Positions 7,111-17,447 of a DNA stretch of 45,841 nucleotides are shown piece after piece. Position numbers and translations under genes: made by a program. Each line of letters starts with the position of its first letter. The first letter of the stretch is position 1. The notes beneath the pieces are model-generated. The model made no database searches. It worked only from the letters and a program-made list of their open reading frames with translations, and was not told the DNA's origin. Origin of the DNA: Desulfobacterales bacterium (GTDB lineage: Bacteria > Desulfobacterota > Desulfobacteria > Desulfobacterales > JAFDHS01); the NCBI GenBank assembly GCA_030589165.1, contig JAUUWG010000003.1:1-45841 (forward strand), given 5' to 3'.

Positions 7111-9807
7111 ATGGAAAAAGAAAAAACATTATATCTGATCGACGGAAGCGCATATATTCACCGTGCCTACCACGCCATCCGCGGACTTTCCAATTCCAAG
7201 GGGCTCCCCACAAATGCCGTTTTCGGCTTTACCCGGATGCTTCTAAAGCTCCTTGAAGAAAAGACCCCGGAATATGCAGCCGTAGTATTTGATTCAAAAG
7301 GGCCGACTTTCAGACATGAAATATATGCCGAATATAAGTCGAATAGGCCTCCCATGCCCGATGATATGGCAGTTCAGATCCCATACATAAAACAAATAAC
7401 CAAGGGGTTGAACATATCCATGATTGAAATGCAGGGATTTGAAGCCGACGACCTTATCGGGACCCTTGCACGTAAGGCGGAAAAGGCGGGCTTTTCCGTT
7501 GTTATGGTTACCGGAGACAAGGATTTTATGCAACTGGTAACGGAAAAAAGCATCTTATGGGACCCCATGAAAGAGAAGACGACGGACATTCATGCAATAC
7601 GAGAATCTTTCGGGATTGAACCCCGCCAGATTATTGATCTCATGGGCCTTACCGGCGACAGTTCCGACAATATCCCCGGCGTGCCCGGCATCGGACCGAA
7701 GACCGGCCTGTGTCTGATCAAAACCTTTGGGAGCATGGAAAATTTATATGAAAAAGTTGATACGATAACAAAGAAAAAACAACACGATAATCTTGTCCAA
7801 TACAAGGATCAAGCCTTTTTGAGCCGAAAACTGGTTAAAATCGATACCAATGTTCCCTTATCCTTTGATCCTGAATCCTATAAATACAAACAACAAACCA
7901 CGGGTGAGAGCAAGCTTTACAACCTGTTTAAGGAGCTTGAATTCAGACAGCTGCAAAAGGAGTTTACCCGGCAGGCGGACCTTTCTGAAAAAAAATACCG
8001 GCCGATTTTCCATATGAAGGAACTTTCCGATCTTGTGGAACGCCTTGAAAACGCAGGGTTATTCGCCCTCGATACCGAGACCACTTCTGAAAACCCGATG
8101 TTGGCAAAGCTTGTGGGACTATCCTTTTGTGTTACTTCCGATGAAGCATTTTATATTCCCTGCGGCCATGATGATCCCGACGCACCCAAACAACTTGAAC
8201 TTTCAGAGGTTTTAAAGCTGCTGAAACCCGTACTTGAAAACAGAAACATCAAAAAGATCGGTCAGAACATTAAATATGACTGGATGGTCCTTGCACGCCA
8301 TGGCGTCCATCTTAAGGGTGTTGTCTTTGATACCATGATCGCCTCTTATCTCATCAACCCTTCAAAGCGGGCACACAATTTAGAGCAGATCGCTTTAGAT
8401 TTTCTCGATCACCAGATGATTACCTATAAAGAGGTCATAAAATCGGCTACCGGCAAAAATAAAAAAGCCGCGGGTTTTGCCGGGGTTCCCATAGAAAAGG
8501 CGTTTCCCTATGCATGTGAAGATGCGGATATCACCTTTAGTGCCTATCATGTTCTTTTATCCCACTTAAAAGAGATAGGACTTACGGAACTTTTTGAAAC
8601 CGTTGAAATGCCCCTTGTTCCTGTTTTGATGAAGATGGAAATGACGGGGATATGTGTAGACAAGAAAAGACTTCGCACCCTTTCAAAGTCCATCGAACAT
8701 GAACTGGAGCAAATTGAAAAAAATATATATTCACTTGCAGGGGAAGAATTCAACATAAGGTCGTCACAACAGATGGGGCGGATACTTTTTGAGAAACTCA
8801 AACTGCCCGTTCAGAAAAAAACAAAAAAAAAGACGGGATATTCAACGGATGTCGATGTTTTAACGACACTTTCAGCCAAACATGAACTCCCTGCCCTGAT
8901 TTTAAGGCACCGGACCCTGGCAAAACTCAAATCAACATATGCCGACGCCCTGCTTGAACTTATTCATCCGGAAACCAATCGTATTCATACCTCATACAAT
9001 CAAACGGTTACCGCAACGGGCCGTCTGAGCAGCTCGGACCCAAATCTTCAAAATATTCCCATCCGGACCGAAGAAGGAAGAGAAATTCGAAAAGCATTTA
9101 TTCCCCGAAAAGGATGGTCCCTGGTTTCAGCCGACTATTCTCAGATTGAACTTCGTATCCTGGCGCATTATTCGGATGACCGGATACTGATAGAGTCTTT
9201 CAAAAATGATGAAGATATTCACACCCGAACGGCAACAGAGGTATTTCAGGTATTTCCGTCTTTTATTACTCCCGAACTCAGGAGGCAGGCAAAGGTTATA
9301 AATTTCGGTATCATATACGGCATGAGCGCTTACCGACTGGCAAAAGAACTCGGTATCAGCAATAAGATGGCAAAAACCTATATAGAAAATTATTTTCAAA
9401 GATACAAAGGCGTTAAAGCTTTTATAGACCGGACAATCAAAGAGGCCGGAAAAACAAAAAAAACAAGCACCCTTCTTGACAGGATCCGTCTTCTGCCCGA
9501 TATTAACAGCTCCAGAACAAACCTGCGCCAGTTTGCCGAACGCATCGCAATCAATACACCTATTCAGGGGACGGCTGCAGACCTTATAAAGGTGGCCATG
9601 ATAAAAGTGGATGACGCATTAAACAAAGAAAAACTTCAAGCGGCAATGCTTCTTTCCGTACATGATGAAATCGTATTGGAAGCCCCTCCTGATGAACTGG
9701 AAACCGTAAAGTGTCTTGTCACGGATATCATGGAAGGGGTATGGGAACTCAAAGTGCCGCTTAAAGTAAACGTGGCATGGGGTAAAAATTGGGCTGATGC
9801 GCATTAG
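7111..9807 (+). CDS. polA: DNA polymerase I
   Basis: 898 aa with all three domains. The N-terminal 5'-3' exonuclease (about 1-290) shows LIDGSAYIHRAYHA, FEADDLIGTLA and GDSSDNIPGVPGIGPKT. The 3'-5' proofreading exonuclease (about 305-490) has FALDTETTS (D321, E323), IGQNIKYDW and YACEDAD, so it looks active. The family A polymerase domain has TGRLSSSDPNLQNIP, DYSQIELRILAH (D675), RRQAKVINFGIIYG and SVHDEIV (H851, D852). The enzyme repairs gaps and removes Okazaki primers. The ATG at 7111 gives the standard start but lacks a Shine-Dalgarno sequence. The stop is followed at once by a fragment of the dispersed repeat (9808-9850). Confidence 0.97.
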   Translation: MEKEKTLYLIDGSAYIHRAYHAIRGLSNSKGLPTNAVFGFTRMLLKLLEEKTPEYAAVVFDSKGPTFRHEIYAEYKSNRPPMPDDMAVQIPYIKQITKGLNISMIEMQGFEADDLIGTLARKAEKAGFSVVMVTGDKDFMQLVTEKSILWDPMKEKTTDIHAIRESFGIEPRQIIDLMGLTGDSSDNIPGVPGIGPKTGLCLIKTFGSMENLYEKVDTITKKKQHDNLVQYKDQAFLSRKLVKIDTNVPLSFDPESYKYKQQTTGESKLYNLFKELEFRQLQKEFTRQADLSEKKYRPIFHMKELSDLVERLENAGLFALDTETTSENPMLAKLVGLSFCVTSDEAFYIPCGHDDPDAPKQLELSEVLKLLKPVLENRNIKKIGQNIKYDWMVLARHGVHLKGVVFDTMIASYLINPSKRAHNLEQIALDFLDHQMITYKEVIKSATGKNKKAAGFAGVPIEKAFPYACEDADITFSAYHVLLSHLKEIGLTELFETVEMPLVPVLMKMEMTGICVDKKRLRTLSKSIEHELEQIEKNIYSLAGEEFNIRSSQQMGRILFEKLKLPVQKKTKKKTGYSTDVDVLTTLSAKHELPALILRHRTLAKLKSTYADALLELIHPETNRIHTSYNQTVTATGRLSSSDPNLQNIPIRTEEGREIRKAFIPRKGWSLVSADYSQIELRILAHYSDDRILIESFKNDEDIHTRTATEVFQVFPSFITPELRRQAKVINFGIIYGMSAYRLAKELGISNKMAKTYIENYFQRYKGVKAFIDRTIKEAGKTKKTSTLLDRIRLLPDINSSRTNLRQFAERIAINTPIQGTAADLIKVAMIKVDDALNKEKLQAAMLLSVHDEIVLEAPPDELETVKCLVTDIMEGVWELKVPLKVNVAWGKNWADAH

Positions 9808-9850
9808 TCTCACTTCAGCTCACTTTTTCGGTTTATCCGGCTTAGGTTTT
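9808..9850. repeat. Partial copy of the dispersed repeat (copy E)
   Basis: CACTTCAGCTCACTTTTTCG followed by GTTTATCCGGCTTAGG matches the outer end of copy B (reverse complement of 20983-21015). It lies between polA and the reverse-strand 68-aa gene, and encodes the last residues of that gene. Confidence 0.65.
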
Positions 9851-10026
9851 GTTTCCGTGCTTTCAGCCTCAAGCTTTTCTTTTTCGCCCTTAACGGATTT
9901 TTCGATTGTATTGTAAATCGTTTTGAATGATTCCTCAAAGCTAGTGGGAGAAACCCTTCCGACCTCAATGAATTTCACAACGATCTCTTTGGTCGCCCTG
10001 AGAATTTGTTCGTCGACAGAACCCAT
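9820..10026 (-). CDS. Conserved-looking 68-aa hypothetical protein
   Basis: A small helical protein: MGSVDEQILRATKEIVVKF, IEVGRVSPTSFEESFKTIY, then a charged Lys/Glu-rich tail. I recognise similar short proteins in deltaproteobacteria but no assigned function. A GGGGGTG ribosome site precedes the ATG by 4 bases. It is divergent from hrpA and convergent with polA. The last codons (KPKPDKPKK-stop) are written in dispersed-repeat sequence (copy E), so the native C-terminus was probably different and the tail is dispensable. Confidence 0.7.
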   Translation of the reverse strand: MGSVDEQILRATKEIVVKFIEVGRVSPTSFEESFKTIYNTIEKSVKGEKEKLEAESTETKPKPDKPKK

Positions 10027-10097
10027 TTACACCCCCTTTTTTAAAAAAAATTTATAATGATTCTGACTTGTTATCAAAAAGTCACAAAAGTGTCAAG

Positions 10098-13000
10098 ATG
10101 ACCGTTTTACAGGATACAAAATTGCCGGAAAATATAAATACCTTAAAAAAAATAAAGACCCTTTTACCCAAGGCCCTTCATACGGACAGAATTACCGCAC
10201 ACCGTGAAATCAGCCGGTTAAAGCGTAAACCAGGGTCCCTGTCCGATGAAAAACTAAACGTAAAACTCTCTGACCTTGAAAAACAGCTTAAAACTTCCGC
10301 CCAAAAAAAACTATGGCGGGAAAAGAACCGACCCGAGCCGACCTATAGCTCAAGCCTGCCGATTACGGACCGAAAAGACGAAATCATCGATGCGATTTCA
10401 AACAATCAGGTACTTATCATATCCGGTGAAACAGGGTCCGGAAAGACCACGCAGATACCCAAATTCTGTATTGCCGCAGGAAGGGGGATAGAAGGTAAAA
10501 TCGGCTGCACTCAGCCAAGAAGAATTGCCGCCATTACCGTTGCACAGCGCATCGCAGAGGAACTCGGCGAACAGGTCGGTAAATCCGTCGGCTATAAAAT
10601 CAGGTTTAAAGACAAGACCCGTCATGATTCCTTCATAAAGATCATGACCGACGGTATCCTGCTTGCCGAAACCCAGAACGACAAATATCTGAATAAATAC
10701 GACACCATAATCGTGGATGAAGCCCACGAAAGAAGCCTGAATATCGATTTTATCCTGGGGATCTTAAAGACCCTTCTAAAGAAAAGAAAAGATATCAAGC
10801 TTATCATAACGTCTGCAACCATTGATACGGAAAAATTTTCAAAGGCTTTTGACAACGCCCCTGTCATACAAGTCTCCGGTCGGACATACCCGATTGAGGT
10901 GCGTTATCTTCCCGTGCAGGAAGAAAAAACTCAAACCGAAGAAAATAACGAACAGACCCACGTAAAAATGGCTGTGAGTGCAGTTGAAAAATTGCATCGA
11001 GAGAGTCCCTTTGGCGATATTCTGATCTTCATGCCGACGGAACAGGATATCCGTGAAACCTTGGATCTTCTTGAAGGAAGATCTTTGCAGGGCACGTCCA
11101 TTCTTCCCTTGTATGCACGACTTGGGGCTTCCGAACAGTCAAAGATCTTTTCACGGACGTCGGGAAGAAAAATCATTGTTGCAACCAATGTTGCGGAGAC
11201 TTCAATAACCATACCGGGCATTAAATACGTAATAGACACCGGGCTTGCCCGCATATCCCGGTATACGCCGAGTTCAAGAACCACCTCCCTGCCTGTCGTC
11301 GCCATATCGAAAAGCAGCGCCGACCAGAGAAAAGGGAGATGCGGAAGAGTGGAAAACGGCATCTGTATCCGCCTTTATTCCGAAAAGGATTATGAAGACC
11401 GCCCGCTTTTTACGCCGCCTGAAATTTTAAGGGCCAACCTCGCGGACGTCATTTTGAAAATGACCGCATTGAAACTGGGTGACATATCCGATTTCCCCTT
11501 TATAGACAGACCTGCCTTGAAAAGCATCAAGGACGGATTTACCCTTCTTTCCGAACTCGGAGCCATCATCCCTGGATCCGACCACAAAAAATCAAAAGGC
11601 AGCAGGCATACGACAGGCAAAGCACAGCCCGGTTTTTCTCTGACTGAAAAAGGCAGGGTTATGGCCAAAATCCCCCTTGATCCCAGATTATCCCGGATGC
11701 TCATCGAAGCACAAGAACAAGGATGTATAAAAGAGACGACCGTCATCGCCTCTGCCCTGAGCATTCAGGACCCCCGGGAACGTCCCGCGGAAAAGGCACT
11801 GGAAGCCGACCGGATACACAGCATTTTCAAAGACCCTTTATCTGATTTTATCACGCTGCTCAACCTGTGGAATACCTTTCATGATAACGGTTCCGACAAT
11901 AAAAAAAGAACAACAGGCGATATGAAACGGTTTTGCAAAAAGCATTATCTTTCTTTTAAAAGGATGAAAGAATGGCGCGATATCCATACCCAGATTTGTG
12001 ATGTTTTAAAAGAGTCCGGCATATCGAACAAAAAGCAGCAGGCAAACGGTCCCATACCCGATTTAAAACCCGGTGAATTTAGTCCGCTTTATGCTTCAAT
12101 ACACAAATCGATTTTAAGCGGTTTTCTTTCCAATATCGCGGTAAAAAAGGAAAAAAATATTTTCAAGGCCGCAAAAGGCAAAGAGGTGATGATCTTTCCG
12201 GGATCAGCCCTGTTCAACCGTGCCGGAACATGGATCGTTGCCGCTGAAATGGTCGAAACATCACGACTCTTTGCCAGAACTGCAGCAACTATAGATAATC
12301 GGTGGCTGGAAGACTCAGGAAAACTTCAGTGCAAATATACCTATATGGATCCTCACTGGGAGAAAAACAGGGGCGAGGTCGTCGCTTTCGAGCAGGTAAG
12401 CCTTTACGGCCTTATCATCATCCCCAAGAGATCCGTCTCCTACGGCAGAATCGATCCTGACCATGCGTCTGAATTTTTTATCCGAAGCGCTCTTGTTGAA
12501 GGTGATGTAAAGCATCCGTTTTCATTTATGAAACATAATCAAAAACTCATCGATGATATAATAAAAATGGAAGACAAGATCAGAAGAAGGGATATTCTTG
12601 TCAGCGATGAGGATATGTTTGAGTTTTACAGGCAGAAGCTGGACTCGATTTACTACGATATCAGAACCCTTAGAAAGCTCTTGAAGGACAAAGGAAATGA
12701 CCGGTTCTTACGGATGGAACCAAAGGACCTGATACGATATTTCCCGGATAAAGAAGATCTCTCCTTGTTCCCCGATGAAATTAATCACGGAAATACAAGA
12801 TTTGAATATACCTACAATTTTGAACCCGGCAAAAAAAATGACGGCATAACCATTAAAGTCCCGGTGGGTGAGGCATCCATGGTTCCGTCGGCATCTTTAG
12901 ACTGGCTTGTACCCGGACTTTACGAGGAAAAAATAACCGCCCTTATAAAGGGGCTCCCCAAAAAATACAGAAAAGAGCTTGTTCCCGTGGCAAAAAGTGT

Positions 13001-14159
13001 CGCTATCATTACAAAAGAGATGCCCAAGACAAATACCGGTCTTCTTTCAGCGCTCGGAAAATTCATTTATAACCGATTTGGTTTGGACATACCCGCCTCA
13101 GCGTGGTCTGATCATCTTTTGCCGGACCACCTGAAAATGCGTATATCGATTACAGACCCCAAAGGCAAAGAACTGGTTTCCGGCAGAGACAAAACGATTT
13201 TAAAACAGAATATTTCAAACAAGGTCAACCTCAACGAATTGGAAGCCGCTAAAAAGAAATGGGAAAGAACCGGTTTAACCCGCTGGGACTTCCCGGATCT
13301 TCCGGAGGCGATCAACATCAGTGGAAGCAGCAGTGAAAAATGGACGGTTTATCCCGGCCTGGAAAAAGATGCCAGTGGTAACCCAAGCGTAAATCTGCGC
13401 CTTTTTGAAAACAGGGAGAAAGCAATAACTTCCCACAAAGACGGCATTTGTGAACTCTTTACCATCCATTTTTCAAAGGATTTAAAATTTTTAAAAAAGA
13501 ACCTGGTTCTACCCAAAACGATGGCGCATCACGCCGATTATTTCGGCAGTGCAAAGCGGTTTGAACAGAAGCTTTTCCAAAGTGTAATCAGCCGCCTTTT
13601 TTACAGCAACATAAGGTCGAAAAATGGTTTTTATACCCATGCCGAGTCCATGAAAACCGAAATTTTTAAAACCGGAGAGGAAAGATTAAGCAAGGCATGC
13701 GATCTTCTTAAGGCTTATCATAAAACAAGGTCTGCTTTTTACAAACTGGAAACCACAAACAGACACAACGGTACTCTCATACAATTTGTCAATACATTAA
13801 GACAAGAACTCTCAAGTCTTGTACCTGAAACTTTTATAACGCTTTACGATACAAACAAACTTATCCACCTGGTAAGATATATAAAAACAATCGGTCTGCG
13901 TGCACAAAGAGGTGTTGTAAACTTTGAAAAAGATCAGACAAAGGCAAGACAGATCAATGTCTTTAATGACAAATTGAATGAAATGCTCAAAGGACTTTCA
14001 GCTTCAGCATCAGAAGAAAAGCGTAAAGCGGTCGAAGAATTCTTCTGGCTGATTGAAGAATACAAGGTATCTCTTTTTGCCCAGGAGCTTAAAACCCCTT
14101 TTCGTGTTTCGTACAAAAGGCTTTATGAAAGATTAAGTGATATCGAAAGAATGGTATAA
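10098..14159 (+). CDS. hrpA: ATP-dependent DEAH-box RNA helicase HrpA
   Basis: About 1,353 aa, close to E. coli HrpA. The order is: Walker A GETGSGKTTQ (about residue 110), TQPRRIAAITVAQR, the DEAH box VDEAHERS (about 206-210), TSATID, the helicase C domain with VATNVAETSITIPG and QRKGRCGRV, then HA2, the OB fold and the long DUF3418 C-terminal region specific to HrpA. It unwinds RNA and acts on stalled ribosomes and mRNA in E. coli. The frame also offers a TTG at 10068, but ATG 10098 (MTVLQDTKLPENIN) is the first ordinary start; neither has a strong ribosome site. The 41-71 base gap to the divergent 68-aa gene must hold both promoters. Confidence 0.94.
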   Translation: MTVLQDTKLPENINTLKKIKTLLPKALHTDRITAHREISRLKRKPGSLSDEKLNVKLSDLEKQLKTSAQKKLWREKNRPEPTYSSSLPITDRKDEIIDAISNNQVLIISGETGSGKTTQIPKFCIAAGRGIEGKIGCTQPRRIAAITVAQRIAEELGEQVGKSVGYKIRFKDKTRHDSFIKIMTDGILLAETQNDKYLNKYDTIIVDEAHERSLNIDFILGILKTLLKKRKDIKLIITSATIDTEKFSKAFDNAPVIQVSGRTYPIEVRYLPVQEEKTQTEENNEQTHVKMAVSAVEKLHRESPFGDILIFMPTEQDIRETLDLLEGRSLQGTSILPLYARLGASEQSKIFSRTSGRKIIVATNVAETSITIPGIKYVIDTGLARISRYTPSSRTTSLPVVAISKSSADQRKGRCGRVENGICIRLYSEKDYEDRPLFTPPEILRANLADVILKMTALKLGDISDFPFIDRPALKSIKDGFTLLSELGAIIPGSDHKKSKGSRHTTGKAQPGFSLTEKGRVMAKIPLDPRLSRMLIEAQEQGCIKETTVIASALSIQDPRERPAEKALEADRIHSIFKDPLSDFITLLNLWNTFHDNGSDNKKRTTGDMKRFCKKHYLSFKRMKEWRDIHTQICDVLKESGISNKKQQANGPIPDLKPGEFSPLYASIHKSILSGFLSNIAVKKEKNIFKAAKGKEVMIFPGSALFNRAGTWIVAAEMVETSRLFARTAATIDNRWLEDSGKLQCKYTYMDPHWEKNRGEVVAFEQVSLYGLIIIPKRSVSYGRIDPDHASEFFIRSALVEGDVKHPFSFMKHNQKLIDDIIKMEDKIRRRDILVSDEDMFEFYRQKLDSIYYDIRTLRKLLKDKGNDRFLRMEPKDLIRYFPDKEDLSLFPDEINHGNTRFEYTYNFEPGKKNDGITIKVPVGEASMVPSASLDWLVPGLYEEKITALIKGLPKKYRKELVPVAKSVAIITKEMPKTNTGLLSALGKFIYNRFGLDIPASAWSDHLLPDHLKMRISITDPKGKELVSGRDKTILKQNISNKVNLNELEAAKKKWERTGLTRWDFPDLPEAINISGSSSEKWTVYPGLEKDASGNPSVNLRLFENREKAITSHKDGICELFTIHFSKDLKFLKKNLVLPKTMAHHADYFGSAKRFEQKLFQSVISRLFYSNIRSKNGFYTHAESMKTEIFKTGEERLSKACDLLKAYHKTRSAFYKLETTNRHNGTLIQFVNTLRQELSSLVPETFITLYDTNKLIHLVRYIKTIGLRAQRGVVNFEKDQTKARQINVFNDKLNEMLKGLSASASEEKRKAVEEFFWLIEEYKVSLFAQELKTPFRVSYKRLYERLSDIERMV

Positions 14160-14169
14160 AATATCCAAG

Positions 14170-14198
14170 TTGCAACAAGATAAAAAATTTGTTAGATT
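14170..14198 (+). promoter_or_regulatory. Possible sigma-70 promoter of lon
   Basis: TTGCAA (14170-14175), a 17-base spacer and TAGATT (14193-14198) match 4 of 6 bases in each hexamer. They sit about 100 bases before the lon ATG. No heat-shock-type promoter or CIRCE operator is visible. Confidence 0.3.
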
Positions 14199-14300
14199 TT
14201 AAATAAATTCAAAAACAGTTTGCTTTCAGTTTCATTGTAAAAAATCCTGAAGACGATATTGACAATCTCGTCAAAAATCATCAATATTCGGAGGTTTATC

Positions 14301-16655
14301 ATGAACAAAGAGCAACCGTCCAAGGATTTAATCCCTGAAAAAATTTCAAAAATAGTTCCCATTCTTCCCTTGTTTGACATCATCCTTTTCCCGAAGATGG
14401 TTTTACCCCTTGTCGTCATGCAAGGCGAATCCATAAAGATGATCGACGAAGTCATGTCCAAAGATCGTGTTTTGGGATTCCTTGCAGCCAAGAATTTGGA
14501 ATCAAAAAAAAACTACAAACCTGAAGATTTATATACCGTCGGCACAACCGGAACGATCCTCAAAATGGCAAAGAACAAAGATGATGTAACACAGCTGATA
14601 GTACAAGGTTTAAAGCGATTCAAGATTAAGGATTTTATAGAGGAGAAGCCTTATCTCCGGGCACGAGTGGAAATTATCAAGGACAAAGGGGGGAAAGACA
14701 AAGAAACAGAAGCGCTGATGACCAACATTCTCGTCTTGTATAACAAGATCGTCAAATTTTCTCCTGATCTTCCCCAGACCATCGGCTCTGTGGCAAAATC
14801 GATTGAAGACCCCGGCATGCTGGCCGATATGATTGCCAGCACCATTAACTCCACGGTTGAAGAGAAACAAAAAATCCTGGAAATTCACGATGTAAAAGAA
14901 CGATTAAAAGAGGCCACCAGACTGGTAAACTATCAGATGGAAATCCTTGAAATCGGACATAAGATACAGGCCCAGGTCAAGGGAAAGATAGATAAAAAAC
15001 AGAGAGAATACTACCTCCGCCAGCAGTTGGAGGCGATCAAAAAAGAACTGGGGGAACAGGAAGAACCCGATCTTGAAGTAGAAGAATACAGAAAAGAAAT
15101 AGAAGCAAAAAAACTTCCTCAAGAAGCCCAAAAAGAGGCCGAGCGGGAACTGAATCGCCTTTCCCGCATGCATCCGGATACTTCGGAATACATGGTGGCA
15201 TCAACATATCTGGACTGGATAATATCCCTTCCCTGGAATAAAAGCACAAAAGATACACTTAATCTAAAAAAGGCGAGAAAAATTTTAAATGAAGACCATT
15301 TCGGGCTGGAAAAAGTAAAACAGCGTATCATCGAATACCTTGCGGTACGCAAGCTCAAACCGGATTCGAAGGGCCCTATCCTATGCTTTGCAGGCCCCCC
15401 GGGCACAGGGAAAACCTCCTTGGGACGCTCCATCGCCAAAGCTTTAGGACGCAAGTTTTTCCGTATTTCTTTGGGCGGTGTAAAGGATGAAGCTGAAATA
15501 AGAGGGCATCGCCGCACCTATGTCGGAGCGCTTCCCGGGCGAATTATTCAAGCCATCAGACGAGTCGAATCAAACAATCCGGTCTTTATGTTAGATGAAA
15601 TAGACAAGATTGGAAGCGATTTTCGCGGTGATCCATCAGCGGCACTGCTGGAAGTTCTTGATCCGGAGCAAAACCATTCGTTTTCAGATCATTATCTGGA
15701 TGTTCCCTTTGACCTCTCCAAAGTCATGTTTATCATGACGGCGAATATTCTCGATACCATACCTCCGGCGTTGCAGGACAGAATGGAAGTATTGAAACTT
15801 TTAGGGTATACGGAAGACGAAAAGATTAAAATTGCAACCCGCTATCTGATCCCTCGCCAACGAAAAGCCCACGGCCTGAAAAAAGATCAAATCTCTTTTA
15901 CAAAAGGCACCGTAAAGCGTATAATTTCCGGCTATACCAGAGAAGCCGGTCTTAGAAACCTGGAGCGGGAGATTGAAGCCATATGCCGGGGGGTTGCAAG
16001 CAAAATAGTGGAAGGGGAAATCGATTCCACAACAATCAAGGTAATAAACGTCTCCAAATATCTTGGACCCATACGCTTTGATACCCAGGTAAAAACAAGA
16101 GCTTTGACCCCGGGACTGGCCATAGGGCTTGCATGGACACAGACGGGAGGTGATATCCTGTTTGTTGAAGCAACAGCTATGAAAGGGAGAAAAGGCCTTA
16201 TCTTAACAGGTCAACTCGGTGATGTTATGAAAGAGTCCGCAACCGCAGCTTTAAGTTATATTCGGGCAAATGCCCCTTCCCTGGGAATCCCCGAAGATTT
16301 TTTCGAGTCGCACGATATACACATCCATGTTCCTGCAGGTGCCATACCCAAGGACGGACCTTCCGCCGGCGTAACCATGCTTACCTCCCTTGTCTCTCTT
16401 CTGACAAAGCAAACGCCCCAAAACGATCTTGCCATGACCGGTGAAATAACTTTAAGGGGAGACGTTCTTCCCGTTGGGGGCATAAAAGAAAAAGTTTTAG
16501 CTGCCCATCGCGCGGGAATAAAAACGATTATTCTACCCCAGTGGAACAAAAAGGATTTAGAGGGTATCCCCAAAAAAGTTCAAAAAACAATCAAATTCCA
16601 TTTCGTCAACAAAATGATGGATGTTTTAAAAATCGCACTTTTAAAAGCACCGTGA
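14301..16655 (+). CDS. lon: ATP-dependent protease La (Lon)
   Basis: 784 aa with the complete Lon layout: N-terminal LON substrate-binding domain (VPILPLFDIILFPKMVLPL), a coiled linker, an AAA+ module with Walker A GPPGTGKT (365-372) and Walker B VFMLDEIDKIG, and a protease domain with the Ser-Lys dyad PKDGPSAGV (S688) and GGIKEK (K731). The S-K spacing of 43 is the same as in E. coli Lon. It degrades misfolded and regulatory proteins. The open frame extends upstream to 14259, but GGAGG at 14290-14294 fixes the start at ATG 14301. rlpA follows 10 bases after the stop. A second, Lon-like protease is encoded at 21235-23829. Confidence 0.97.
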   Translation: MNKEQPSKDLIPEKISKIVPILPLFDIILFPKMVLPLVVMQGESIKMIDEVMSKDRVLGFLAAKNLESKKNYKPEDLYTVGTTGTILKMAKNKDDVTQLIVQGLKRFKIKDFIEEKPYLRARVEIIKDKGGKDKETEALMTNILVLYNKIVKFSPDLPQTIGSVAKSIEDPGMLADMIASTINSTVEEKQKILEIHDVKERLKEATRLVNYQMEILEIGHKIQAQVKGKIDKKQREYYLRQQLEAIKKELGEQEEPDLEVEEYRKEIEAKKLPQEAQKEAERELNRLSRMHPDTSEYMVASTYLDWIISLPWNKSTKDTLNLKKARKILNEDHFGLEKVKQRIIEYLAVRKLKPDSKGPILCFAGPPGTGKTSLGRSIAKALGRKFFRISLGGVKDEAEIRGHRRTYVGALPGRIIQAIRRVESNNPVFMLDEIDKIGSDFRGDPSAALLEVLDPEQNHSFSDHYLDVPFDLSKVMFIMTANILDTIPPALQDRMEVLKLLGYTEDEKIKIATRYLIPRQRKAHGLKKDQISFTKGTVKRIISGYTREAGLRNLEREIEAICRGVASKIVEGEIDSTTIKVINVSKYLGPIRFDTQVKTRALTPGLAIGLAWTQTGGDILFVEATAMKGRKGLILTGQLGDVMKESATAALSYIRANAPSLGIPEDFFESHDIHIHVPAGAIPKDGPSAGVTMLTSLVSLLTKQTPQNDLAMTGEITLRGDVLPVGGIKEKVLAAHRAGIKTIILPQWNKKDLEGIPKKVQKTIKFHFVNKMMDVLKIALLKAP

Positions 16656-16665
16656 TCAATTATTT

Positions 16666-17433
16666 ATGAATCTCTGCCTGACTAAAAAAACCGCTCTTTT
16701 ATTTTTTAAAATTCATTTTATTTGCATCCTGTTGGCGGTTTTTAATTCCGGATGCTCAACATCCGAACCGCCTTACACCCCTCCTGGGCATCCCAAACCT
16801 TATAAAGTTATGGGGAAATATTACCAACCCCTAGCGCATGCAGGAGGCTTTCGTCAGCAAGGGAAAGCCTCCTGGTACGGTAAAAAATTCCACGGCAGAA
16901 AAACTGCAAACGGTGAAATTTATAACATGTATGCAATGACTGCCGCCCATAAAACATTGCCTCTCGGTACCCGTGTCAAAGTTCATAATATGAATAACAA
17001 TAAGGAGATCGTGGTCAGAATCAACGACCGGGGTCCTTTTGTTCGCGGAAGGATTATTGATCTTTCCTATACAGCGGCAAAAAAAATCGGAATCGTCGGT
17101 CCCGGCACCGCTCCGGTAAAAATTGTTGCCATAGATGACCCTTCAAAGTCTGAAACCCAAAATCGGAGCGGCCATAAATATGCATCTATAGACTATTATA
17201 CCGGCAATTTTACCTTTCAGGTCGGTGCCTTTGAAAATAGAAAAAATGCAGAAGAGCTTAAAACCAAGCTTGCCCTGAAATACAAAAATGTACACATAAA
17301 ACCCTATAAAAACGGATACAATATTTTGTACCGGGTACGCATAGGCAAATGTTCAACGCTGAAGGATGCCATCCGGTATGAAAAAATGCTGGCTCAGGAC
17401 GGAATTCACAATGCCTTTATCGTTGCGGAATAG
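16666..17433 (+). CDS. rlpA: RlpA family septal lipoprotein (lytic transglycosylase-like)
   Basis: 255 aa. A lipoprotein signal ends in FNSGC with Cys30 as the lipidation site. A double-psi beta-barrel domain (about 62-150) carries GKASWYGKKFHGRKTANGE, AMTAAHKTLPLGTRV and INDRGPFVRGRIIDLS, which includes the catalytic Glu/His region of RlpA transglycosylases. A C-terminal SPOR domain (about 177-252, FTFQVGAFENRKNAEELK) binds denuded glycan at the division septum. Expected location: the outer membrane, facing the periplasm. It lies 10 bases after lon and 14 before gmhB in one direction, so a shared operon is likely. The ribosome site is weak. Confidence 0.93.
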   Translation: MNLCLTKKTALLFFKIHFICILLAVFNSGCSTSEPPYTPPGHPKPYKVMGKYYQPLAHAGGFRQQGKASWYGKKFHGRKTANGEIYNMYAMTAAHKTLPLGTRVKVHNMNNNKEIVVRINDRGPFVRGRIIDLSYTAAKKIGIVGPGTAPVKIVAIDDPSKSETQNRSGHKYASIDYYTGNFTFQVGAFENRKNAEELKTKLALKYKNVHIKPYKNGYNILYRVRIGKCSTLKDAIRYEKMLAQDGIHNAFIVAE

Positions 17434-17447
17434 AAAGTAAACCAAAC

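Noticed and set aside
14259-14300. Upstream extension of lon to ATG 14259
   Set aside because: The added residues are not Lon-like and a strong ribosome site (GGAGG) sits directly before ATG 14301. A TTGACA at 14259-14264 would start transcription inside that ribosome site.
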